A DNA stretch of 64,000 nt from Apteryx mantelli (lineage: Eukaryota > Chordata > Aves > Apterygiformes > Apterygidae), in contig NC_090013.1 in the NCBI RefSeq assembly GCF_036417845.1, positions 1,121,001 to 1,185,000 of the forward strand, read 5' to 3'. The position numbers were made by a program, and so were the translations under genes. Positions 41,701 through 53,700 of this stretch are shown here, one piece after another; the first letter of the stretch is position 1; each line of letters opens with the position of its first letter. The notes under the pieces were generated by a model. The model made no database searches. It was given only the letters and a program-made list of their open reading frames with translations, and was not told the origin of the DNA.

Positions 41701-44700
41701 TCTTAATTGGAAAGCATTGGAACTATTTTTAGGAGCACGTTGGGGAAAACAAAGTCATTTTTGCCGGGTGGATCCCCACGTGAACCGCTCCGGTGTTGGA
41801 AGCAGTCTTGGTTCGATCTCGGGCCAGTTGCCCTCTTGCTCTGGACATGTGGCAGCAAGGTGGAAGAGCCCTGGGAGATGAGAAAGCAGAGAGATCCAGC
41901 CACCTCCAGACCTTTTCTCTGAGCTGAACAGCTTGAGTTTTCCCGTCCTAAGGCATGTTTGCCAACTCCTGGGCCACTTTTATGGCCCTCCCTTGAACTC
42001 CTTCCAGGAAAGATAGGAAAGTCATGAGATAGACACCCGAACGAGGTGCAGCTCTTGATAATCTCTTGCAAGGCAGTCCCTCACGTCTACATCCGTTGAC
42101 TGTTAGTCTTCTCCGAGTTTTTCTGTATGGGTGAGGGGCTATGCTGACCCCCTAAAGCATGGGGTGGTTGTCTCCCAACGTTATCTCCTAGCTTGCTGCT
42201 GCAAGCTCATGTTAGGCTGAGTTTAAACTTATCGGATTTCAACCACTCTTAACTGGAGGCTTGAGCTCACAGTCCCATAACCTCCCTCACTAATTACTGC
42301 TCCCTCAGCCTCGTAGCCTGCGAGTGTTGCCAGGAAAGATGTCATGTTGTTGCCTAGCAAATAAATAATTGGATACTTGAGTCCAAGACAACAGCCAGGG
42401 TTTAGCCTGGGACGCGGAGCCTAGTTGATAACCCTAAAGTTGCACAGAAAAACGTGCGTCCTTCTAACGAAGGGGTAACAAAACCTTCAGCTGTGAATGT
42501 CTTCCTGAAGGCGTTTGGGGTTGGTGGCTATCTGAGCGTGCCTTGGGCAAGCGTCAAGATCAGGATTCGGCATCAGAGCAAGGGCGGGATTGAGCATGGT
42601 GACATCCTCGTGAGATGGGAAGGCGGGTTGCGCCGTGACCCTCAAGCATCGCCACCAAGAGAGCAGGGCAAGCGTCGATCGAACGTTTGCTCAGTGCTTG
42701 TGGTCTTTGGTAACCCGGAAATTGGGGCTAAATGCGCAAAAACTTGCGGCGACCCCGCTGTGGCAAGGAGGACGTCCATGCCATGCTCTCCTCCCGTGGC
42801 TCAGCAGCACCGGGTACAGCCGGGCTCTTCCTCCGCATGGAGAGAAGAGGTTTTGCCCCCGTGGTTGGTAGCGCTTCTCCAAGCTGAGCACCTGCCGTGC
42901 CAGTCTTCTGGCGTCTATAAATAGCCGCCCGAATCCAGCACCCCAGAGCAGCCTCTCTCCATTGCGCCGTCGCTCGTGTTAACCAGGCCACGCTTTAAAA
43001 ATAAGCTGGGGCCGTTGTGGGAAGAGCCGTGGAGTCTCCTGCTGCCTCTCAAACTAGGACACGTCCTGCTCCCTCGCCCAAGGGGACAGCGACGGGAGCC
43101 TGCGCCGTCGTTCCCCTCCTGCCGGGGAGCTGCCGTTGGGAGGTATTTCCGGATGGGAAAGGGGCCGTGGCCGTAGCTTGGTGGCTGGGTGCAAACTCCA
43201 AGGCTGGAGCATCCACTTTGCTGTGCAGAATCAGGTTCTCGGGTTGAGCAAGGCTCCTGCTCCCATGTAAATCCCACGTGGCACGGATGCGCGGGGCCCG
43301 TTGTGCGTGCACGGGTGGCTTGAACATGGATTGACTGAGTCGTGTGCCATGGGGGAGTCTCCACACCCTGGGGTGTCCCCCTTGGCCACGGCCGTTGTCT
43401 CCTTGACCATGGCCATTGGCCCCTTGGCCATGTTCAACGTGGTCTCCTGCCCCATCCAGGCTGCCAGATGCCTGGAAAACCCAAGCAAGCGGCCAAAGTC
43501 CATTTTCCAAATATGAGGGGTGTTAAAAATTGTCCAAGGGCACGTGAGGAGTAAGAGGTTGTGGCAATGAGCTATTTTGCAGGAGCAGAACCTGCAACGC
43601 TGCTGCATCAGGCTGGGGACGGAGACACCATAACCTTCTCCTGAACCCAGCAGAAACGGGGCTGACGCTTCGGCACGAAGCCCCGTCAATCCTTTCCGCC
43701 GTTTGCCGTTGATGAGAAAACCGAAGTCTTGCTTGCGCTGTGCCTCGCTCGTGCTTCGTGGCGACTCTCGGGGGGAAAATAGCTGCTGCGAGACGCATGT
43801 GTCTCGCCGCAGGAGCAAGGCACTGCGTGGTGTCCTTGCTGGAGGAGATGTGGTGGTAACGGAGCGTTTATCCCCTTTGGGCTTGTCCCTAGGGTGCAAT
43901 GCAGAGTTGTCGGGTTTGTCCTTTTTTGTAACTGTGTTATCTGGCGCATTACTGGAGTTCTGGGCTGTTTGCATGGCCAGAATCGTCCTTTTTTTTCCTT
44001 TTTCTCCCACAAATTGGGACCATGTGTATCTGTAGGCAACACCTTCTGGGGCTTGGCCTTCAAAAATTCACAAGTAGCAAAAAAGGCTGGTCTAAGGACG
44101 AAGGAGGCTGGGAAAGCATTTCTTCCCCGATTTGTACCCTCCGGTGGAGCAGGGTAGGAGGAACTGTTGGGTGAGGGCAACTTGCCCCAGCTCGTCTGCA
44201 GGTCTCCCAGCAGGATAACACGTCGCAGCACCCTCCGGGATGGTCGGAGACAACAGACAGCGCCCAGATACGTGAATGAGTTGCAACCGGGCAGAAATAG
44301 TTAACGTAGAGTTAACGCCGAGCCCCCCCCCGGCTCTTCTTGTAGGACGTTCCAGTGGAGAAGGGATCTCGGCAGCCTTTCGGGTCTCCTCTTGGTTCCT
44401 CCTCCTCCTCGCCGCGGGAGCCTGACGCTCTTCTGGCACCCAGCACACGAGGCGAGACGCTGCCAGATGAGGCCATGCTGCATTTTATATATATATATTT
44501 TTTTTCCTCTCTGTGCCATGATAACCTGGAGCCGTTTTGCGATGCCAATGCTTGGCACCTCGGCGGTGCCAGGGCAGCCTGGAGGGACCTGCGGCGAGCC
44601 AAGGAACGGGTCCAACCTCCCAGCTCGACTCGGCAAAGCCCGCGGGGATGAAACCTCGCTCGGCCATCGACCTCGGAGGTCCAGAGAGGAAAGATTTAAC

Positions 44701-47700
44701 GGGGGCGAAGAGATGCAAAGGGAGCCGGAGAGACCCGGAGCGCAACGGGACGGGAATCTGAATTGCCTGCATTCATCGCCGGTAAAACACTGCCACTTTT
44801 ATGGGAGCAGCCCATGCGCCGCGATCTGCTGGCGACTTAATAGAGATGGATCCAAACAAGATGAGCTTGCAACAGAGGCTGGATGAGTTTCAAGCAGCTT
44901 GGAGAGAAAATGCTCTTTCATTCGACGCTGGATGTGTCCTCTGCTGACGAGGAAAGTTTCTGCCGCGCGTCACATAAATCTTGCTTAAAGCTGGATGGAG
45001 CAGCGCAAGGTCCAGAGGATCAACTTGCTCCGATCCCTGATAACTCTTTAATGGAAAAATTAAGGGTTTTTTTTTTTTGCAACAGCCAGCTAGGAATCAA
45101 GGCCGAAAAAGCTCAATTTTGGCTCTCATCCACAGGTAAAAGACCTGAAGTGTTGTCGCTGGGGCTGATGCTGAGAGGTGGCAACCGTGGTCCAAGCACG
45201 CCGGAGGCGGCAGCAGCATCTTCCTCCCTTGCTCGATGCGGCTCCTCCCGGCCGCGGTATCGGCGCCGGGTGTCTGCCCCTGCCGCGTGGTCCGAGCCCG
45301 GTATTCCCCCCCGGGAGCCTCGGCTATCCCACCAGAGGCAGAGCTCACAGGAGCCTCGAGCAGCCAGAGTCGCGCTTCCTGCTCCCGCGGGAAGTCCGTG
45401 CGCCGCTGAGCCTGGGAACAGCCCTTGGCAATCGGGCTCATACCGCAGCCTTATTTTTTTTTAGGGAAATGCAAGCCGAAGCTTTGCTCCCTATTGCCTG
45501 GAGCTTCACGGGCGTTCCTGGCATCCGCATCCTCTCCCGCGCCGGATCTCAAAGGGGCAGCGGTGCATCCCCTTGCTCCGGACTCCCTGCAAAAAAAAAA
45601 AACCCCAAGGGACCGAGCGTCCCGGGGGGGGAAAAAGAGCTCGGAAAACCTGAGCGCGACCGCGAACGGGCTGGAAAGGAGAGCGCGGCTCCTCGCTGGG
45701 AAAGTGTCGGGTTCCCTCTCGGCCGTGCCAAGCCAAACAAGCCGTGCTGTTTGTCCGCTCGCGGCAGAAGAGCCGCTCGGGTGTTTTTTTTTCTCGTTTC
45801 CCCCCCTCCTGGCTCCGCGGTCGCCCGTCCTCACACCTGTTTCGCTTTCGGTTGATCTCGCGCGGGACCGAACCGAGGGGAGCCAGTGCGGCGGCGGCGG
45901 CACCCCCCCGGCCCCGGCGTGCACGGGCTTTCCGGGAGGAACTGGGGATTTTTTTTATTTTTATTTATTTATTTTTTTTCCCCAACCTCTTTAGACTTGC
46001 AGATGGCTGAAGGTTTTCCAGCAGGGAGCAGCTGCCTGCGGAGCCAGTTGAGGCTGCTGACAACAGGCTGGTTTTTCTTAGCTGCCTCTCGCAGGCCTTT
46101 TTAAGAAGCCGTCCGTGCGCCGCAGGTTGCAAACCACAGTTAGGTGTTGGTGTTTTTTTGGTGTTTTTTTTTTTTCTTTTTTCCTCCTTAACCACACCGT
46201 CGGTGACTCACAGCTCCCGTGCGATCAGCTCTTGCAGCAAGTCCTCCACTGTCCGGCTCGCGAGCTTCCAGCCCGCAGCAGTTGCCTTCCCTTCCGCTCC
46301 GTGAAATTTTTATCCCCGTCTCCCGATTTCTGGGGTCGCCTGGCTCTTCCTTCGCAATACCCCCGATCCTTTTCCAGCTGGATGCTGTCACCTGACTTCT
46401 CCCCGGGGCATCGGTGGACGTCTGTTTTTTTTAACGCAACCTTCGAGGTCAGGAGCTTGCATGGGAAACTGCTGGTGGTTCTCCAGGAAACTCCATCTAG
46501 CCCGAAGCTTTCGTTTTAGTGCTATTCCTCGACGATTTCTTCTCGGTTTAGTCTTTGCACCCGCAGCCGGTTTGCTCCTCAGCATCCTCTCCTCCGGATT
46601 TTGTCCTCGATCCGTGGGGCTTTTCCACTGCCGAGATGCTGCTCCTCTACCTTGCGTAGATCGATCCCGCTCATTAGTCTGCAAAGCTGATTTTTTTTTT
46701 TTTTTTATTACAAGCCTCCGTACGAGATGGTGAGTCTGGCCGGTCTGGGGACCCTCGGAGGGCCCTGGGGCTCGCGGGATCGGCTCGTTTTGGCCCAAAC
46801 GGCATGCAAGGGTGCGGCCCTTCCTGCAGGCAGCCGGCGCGTCCTCTTCTGGCTCCGCTCTTTGGCTCGCGAACCTGCAGGTTGGCCTCTTCCTCGGAAA
46901 AGAAACAGCGTTGCTGCGCAGCCGTTTTCGGAGGAGAAAGCGCCCAAACGGGTGAGCCGGTCCGCGACGCGGGAGCGCCGGGTTTTTAACCTCCTTTCCT
47001 GGCTGCCCTCGAGCACCGAGCTCCCGGCCGCTCGCCGTCCCTGCGAAGCCGCAGGCGGTCGGGCGCAGCTTGGCCTCGGCAGCGCCCTGCGTCCAGATGT
47101 TTATCCGAGTCTCGCGAAACCGTGGCGGCTCCCGCTGACCAGAAACAGCCCGGGGAGTCGAGCCAACGTGCAGAGATGTGTCATGCTTCCTACGTTCCTG
47201 GCTCGCAGCGGCGCGTGTGGGGCTTCCTGAGCTCTCGCTCCGACGCTGGCCCGAGCGTGCCGGCCGCTGCTTTTTCCGCAGGCTCCGTGCTGAACCCTGG
47301 GATTGCTTCCCGCAGGAGGGCTCCGGCACGAAAATTTGGGTCTCCGTCTAAACTGCAGAGGGAGATGGGCTGCTCTTGCCACTGAGCCAAACGCGGGGAT
47401 CTTCTCGGATGACAGAGATGAGCTCGTGCATGGAGGACGGAGCATTTCTGCACGTCCCGTTTGGGTTGTTGCTCTTCTTGGCGCACCGGCGCTGCAAGGG
47501 AAGAGGAGCTTCGGTGCCGTTCGACGCCAAACCTCCGTGGCGGAGGATGGAGAAACACCATCGCCCATGCCGAGAAGTGGCGCCACGGCTCTGCTTTCGT
47601 CACAGGGCCGCTGTAGTGCCTGGGGGACCGCGAGACGACACAGTGGTCCCTTCCCAAGAGGTTTGAGCGGGTGTTTGTACAGTCGTGCAACAGGCGCTGA

Positions 47701-50700
47701 TCTGCCCGAACCAGCAAGAGCTGCTGGAGGGAGCGTGCCCAGACACAGCCAAGCACCGTGCCAGGATGCCGGGCCCACGTTTCAAGGGCAAGATTTAAGC
47801 TTGGGTGTAACAGCAATGGCAGAAAATCCCGTATGGCAACAGCCGAGCAAACGAGGGCCGCAGGTACAGCTGGTGGCATCCGGAGCCCTGTCCGGCCAGT
47901 AGAGACACGACCAACTTGGAAAAATGGAGCCATAGGCGTCTTGTTGGCCGCTTTTGCAGGTCCGTAGTGGTTTGGTCACCCTTGATGCCCAAGGAGGACA
48001 CTGGAGGGGGACGGAGGTGGCTCATGCACAGCCAGGTCGCCAATGCCAGCATGAAACTTGGGCAATCCAGCGGTCACTTGCTGGTGGAGCAGGCCCATCC
48101 AGTGCCCTCCCCTTGCCGTTCCCCACCACCTCCAGCCATTGGAGACTGCTTCCCGAGCCGGCGTCACCTTTGCGACCGCTCGAGCGAGAGCAAGTTGGGG
48201 TAGTGGAGATGGGATACACCGGGCTGCTGCTGCGGATGGAGGGTGGAGGGATCTGCTCATCCCCATGCGCATGGTAGGAAGCGGGGCCCCGAGCGAACCG
48301 TCGTGGGGGCTGATGTGGGATATGGGGTCTACAGCATCTGGGCAGGGTGAAAGCAAATCTTTTCTCGCGATCTAGCAGCCGAGCGGTGGGAGAGGGGACC
48401 AGGGTGGGATCCTCTCTGCAAGGCCGTGGTGACATGACTCGGAGGCAAGAGCTGGAGGCTGAGCTGGTGCTCAGCCCACGAGCCGTTGCCTGCCCGAGAG
48501 CCCGTCCGTCAGGAAACACGGGTGCTGCAGCTTGAGTGGTTGCTTCAAGGTTTCCTTGCGCCTGTTGAGACCCGTGGCGCGTTGCTGGCCAAAGGGCAAT
48601 GCGCGGCCCAGAGCCAAATGTTGGCCTTCATAACTTTGTACCACGGGTAGCGTCCGAGCGGTTGTCCTTGCTCAGTGGCCGGTGGTTGTTTCAACCTCTT
48701 CCAGGAACACCAGGACTGGAACGTTGTTGCTGTGGTTGTGCCTATCGGTCCTGATTGCTGGGCTCCGGTGCGGTCTCTCTTATCGAGAGCTCTCTGAGCT
48801 CTGGATTTAGTGGGATCAGGATGTTGTGTCTGTCCAGGGCTTCTGGCTGTCTTGGTGTCTCCCATGGTTTTTCTGCAAGCCCCATGGGGCCGGGAGGAGA
48901 GCTAGTCCCTGCCCCTTTTGGCATATGCAGATTCATGGTCTCACTGGGCTCCAGCTGCCAGATCCTTCGTAGATCCCCAGCTCTTTTCCATGCTGCCATT
49001 TTGCATGATGCTCCCAAGCTCATGGGGCTTCCCGAGCAGGGAGATCATTTAGGAGATGGGAACAAGGCTGGATTTTTTTTGCTCCCCGAATCAGCCACGG
49101 GCCAGAGCTGAAGCCCTAAGAAGAAGGGCAGGAGACTTTGGCCCGCTCGGCACAAGGTTCACTTTTCAACATGGCACGGCATTTTCCTAGGAGTTGGGAG
49201 GCCAAAACATGACCTCATGGTGATAAAACCAGGCAGGAGAGATCTGAGCTTGCCTCCCAGTCCTTGGCAGCACCCTGTAGCTACCTCTTGAAGTTCAGTT
49301 GAGTAACGCTTGTTGGGTGATGGTTCGGTTGTCTGCACCCCGGGAGATACGGGGAGCAGGCAAAGAGCAGCAAATGCAAAGCCTTGATGAAGCTGGTTGA
49401 GGTGCTTCTCTGTTTAGCGTTGAAGTCTTTTCCCAAGAAAGAGGTGTAGAAACAGAGGTTTCTGACCTATTCCTCTGGCAGCCAACATGGGAAGAGACAT
49501 GGAGAAATCAGGCAAACCTTGGCAAACCTTGCAAGATTTACCCAAAGGAAGGAGAAAACAGCCCCAGCAGGGCAACATGGGGCAGTGGTGGTGGCCGTGT
49601 TTGTTCTCAGATCCTCAGCTGCGACATAGCCTTTCCACGGGCTTGGTGAGACATGATAAAAAGGAGCCACAGCCCCAACCTGCAGTCCTGGTCGCTCCTG
49701 TCTGCCTTGGTCCTTGCTTTTGAGTCCGCTCTGGGCCAAGCGGCCACGTCCTGCCCCAGTCGGCTCCTCCCAGGCCAGAGGGTTAAAATGGGCAGCTCTG
49801 AAAAGTGCCGTGTTCATCCCACCGCGATGAGCCGATCCCCTCGCACGTGAACCCACAACGTTCATCTCCTAGAACTAGAGCAAGCGTGTTGGCGTACGAG
49901 CGTGTCTCTGCTCCGATCTTCATGGCCTGCGGTCGCTCAGCCCCTTTGCAGAGTCTTTCCCTGCCCGTGCAAAGTCCAGCGGGCAGAAGTATTGGCATTT
50001 GTATGGCGGTTGCACAACCCTGGGGCTTTGCAGCCCTTAAACGCGTGAACTTCCATCACCCTATGCTTGCAGAGGTATGGTTAGAAGGCGCAGAGGGACC
50101 CGTGTTGCTCCCCTGTCCTCTCCTGGGGACAACAGACCTAGATGCAGCATTGCAATGTCGAGGCAACGGCCCCAGCTTCGTCAGCAGCCAACTAAGCCCG
50201 AGTCAGATGAGACGCGATGTGCTGCCAGCACGCTGTGCTTTGAAGAGCTCCCGTCCTCAAGGTCACCTGCCTGCGGGCTTAGGAGCGTCCTTAAATACTG
50301 CCCTGACCTGCCACAGCACAAAGGAGACGGAAATGTGCCTCATCGCCTTCTGCAAATGGCTGAGAGCTTTCATCGGCGCCGGGCTGGGAGCTGCGCTTGG
50401 CTTACAAAAAAAAAAAAAGGACCGCGAGCGTTTCCACGTTCAGGAGGCAACGTGAAGTTCACGTCTCCGGCCAAGTCCTGCTGCTGGGCCAGCTCCTCAT
50501 CTGTATTCAGTAGCACGAGCAAAATCTTCAACTTGCTTTTGGCAAGCACCAGCGAAAGGAGAGAGCGATCGTCTCGTCCGGCTCCAGGGAGAGACTGGAG
50601 CAATTCAAGGTTTGGATGCTTGTATGAGACCGTGGGTGAAATGACTTCTGCTGCAGGAACGCGTTTGGGAGCAGGGCAGCAGTCGCAGGATGGGGCAGCA

Positions 50701-53700
50701 GCGTCTTCTCTGGCAGTTTTGGGGGACTTGGGGCAGAAATAGCATCCAAGGGCTCAAATCCGGGTTGTCCAAGCAACTCTGAGCTTCCTTCCAGAGGCTC
50801 TCAGTGGAAACAGGGACGCTGGGGTCTTGCAAGTGCTGCCGGGACTCTCTCAGCCTCTGTTTCTTCTCCTGCAAGGCGGAAAGCGCTGATGCATCTTGCA
50901 ATGCTTGCAATAGGTCTGCCTTCACGTTGGGATTGCAGGTCCTGTTGGAGAGGGAACAGCCACCGCCAAACTGGCGGTTGCGCCCTTTGCAGGATCGCGG
51001 CGTTTCGGCTCTCGTTACCTGCTCCTAGCCCGCTTGCATGGGAACGTCGGGATCACTGTGCTGGCGAGCCAGTGGGCAAAGTGCTGACGGCGCGTTTGCT
51101 GCCGAACGCTGCTTGTTTGCACTGCAAACACCAGCCCAGCCCAGCTCGGGGAGGGAACGGCCGCAGCTCCGCGAGCACAACCGCCACCGTCTTGGAGAGC
51201 TCTGCCGCTCTGAGCTTGCTTTTCCCGCGCTTGCATCGGGGGTGGCCGCGTGCTGAAGGGAAACCGGCGTGGGCTTTGGTGCGTGGGCCGCGGACGGGTT
51301 GGGGAGCGTGTTTGCAGATGGCCTGGAGCGTGGGAAATGAAGGTTCGAGCTCCTGCTCCGCTGTGTTTCCAGCGAGTCTTTTGGGAGTAGGATGTGATTT
51401 TTTTTTTTTTTTATTTTTTTTTTAGAGAAGGGTAAAATGGGCTGTGAGCTGAATTGCTCTGCTGGTGGCTGGAGAAAACCTGGCCTTTCGGCTCTCCCAT
51501 AGCCATGGACAGCTGATGTTTCCAGTGCAGGGATCCTCATTGCACTGGGAATAAATCAAAGCCTGTGCTGTCCTACACGGCACAAATCCCTATGGTTGGG
51601 TTGACTTGTAGCATGTGGGTGACTGCTGCGTTGCACTGCGCAAAAGGCCTCCGTAACCTTTGCGTCATCGGGACGCAGCGTTTTCCTCCTTCCATTTGCG
51701 GCCCCAGCAAGCGTTAATCCCACTGGGTGGGCCAATCTGCTGCTTTTTCGGTCCCATGGGATCCTGTCGTACGTTTGGCTGCAAAAGGGCCACACGTGAA
51801 ACCAGTTTTTTCCAAGCTATTTACAGTGCAGAAGTAGTAGCAGCTGCAAGCGCCAATGAGCAATTCTTCCGGTACCTTTTGCTCTCAAATTAAACGCCAG
51901 AGATTAAAGAATTAGCCTGAGTAGGAGCTAGTCTTTAATTCCAGAGCTAAATCATGCCTTGCGACATCTCGCATTACTCAGAAGATGATGCAATAACTCA
52001 CCCCTTGCCTAATACGTTGCTCAAATGGCAGGGTACCTCCGCCTGGCTGCGGAGGAGCTAAAATACATCTCTTGCCTTTTCTTCCGTTCATTTTGGGTAG
52101 CCAGGAAAATGCAATGCCTCGGAGAACATGTGTAGGCTCAGGACAGGCTTTTTGGAGATCATCAGCTGGTTTGGGGGGGGCTCTTGGAAGCCCTCGAACC
52201 GCTCAGCGAAGTGGCATTGCAAATTCCCATCCATAGACTAACTTTGCCTAATTTTTGATTTCTGAAGAGTATGGTTTGGGTCTAAACCGAGTCTTCGCTC
52301 TTTGGAAGAGCCTGTTTCTCTCCCTTGAGACCAGCTCGTCCTTGGGCCAGTGTCCTTTGGAAGTGTCGGTTTTCTCTCCAGCGACTGCAACCCAGTTGCC
52401 TCGCGTAGATTCGGGACCTGCTGGAGGGCTGAAGTGGGGGCTGAGTCTCCCACCCCACCCCGTGTCCCTGAGATAGGAGCTGGAGACACTGAAGGCACAT
52501 GGAGGTCAGGTAGGCTTCCTCCCTCTCTTGTGTTCATGGAGGAGCGTATGAAGGAAACCTCCTTCTGTTATATTTGGGGGGAAGATTCTTATGTGGTTGA
52601 AGAGCTTTTGATGTTTAGGAAATAATTTAATAATAATGCATTTTAGAGGGTTTTTTAATCTTCGCTCCTTTGCGCTCTTTTAGACTGTTGCTAGACACCT
52701 CTTTGGGAGCTGGGTAGAAACCTTTCAGCAGAATATAGTTTCTTGGTCAAATTCTTCAGAAAAGAGGATTTCTCCCTGTTTCTAGCTGGCGTAGGGTCTT
52801 GATGGAAACCACCACCCATCAAAACTGCTTTTTGCTTAAGACTCTTGGATTTGTTTGTTGTTAAATTTTAGAATCGCAGAATAACTGAGGTTGGAGGGGG
52901 CCTCCAGAGGTCTTTAGCCCATCTCTGTGCTCAAAGCACAACCAACTTCCAAGTTACGTTGAGTTGCTTAAGCCCCATCCAGTTGGGTTTGGAGGATCTC
53001 CAAGGATGGAGATCGCCCACATCTCTGGCCTGTTCCGCTCTTGCAGGGAGGAATTTCCCGTGTTGTAACTTGTCTCGTCCTCTCGTTGCACGCCTTCAAG
53101 AGGAGTCTGGCTCCGTTTTTCTCTACGCTCTCCCATCCGTAGCTGTAGACAGCCCCTTCGCTCTCTCATCTTGAAGCCCCGTTCCCTCAGTCTGTCTTCA
53201 TATGCTGTGTCCTCCCATCCCTGACCATCGTGGTGGCCTTCGCTGGACTCCCTCCAGCGTATCGATGGCTCTGCAACCTCCTGGCAGTTGCTAAAAAGCC
53301 CAGCTACCGTTTGTCGTGTCATGGCGTGGCCGTCGTTAGTCTTAAAATACATACTGGAGGGCGTAAACAGAGACCCTTTGCATAGGAAGCATCTGTTGTT
53401 CGAAAGAGCCACGACTTCTTATGTTTCAGAAAAAGAGGAACTCCCCTGAGTTGCATCGTGAGCTATCGGGGCCACCAGCCATGCAACCGGGGGGGGTCTC
53501 CGCGTGGTGCATCTCCACGCAAGAGCTAAGTGGCATGACGTTTCTCCAAGCTCTTTCAAGCACCTGGTGCCATCATCCCTGCTGAGATTGGAAGCGACTT
53601 TTAAAGTCGTTAGGGATTTTTTTCCCAAGTTTTCCCGCATGGTCTCGTCGGCTGGCTGAGACGCCCCTTCTCCTCTTGCTTTGCAAACTCTTTGCGCCCG

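Noticed and set aside
47190-47933. 247-codon minus-strand frame in WIZ intron 2
   Set aside because: No recognisable domain, no splice signals, and overlapping frames of similar length on the other strand in GC-rich DNA.
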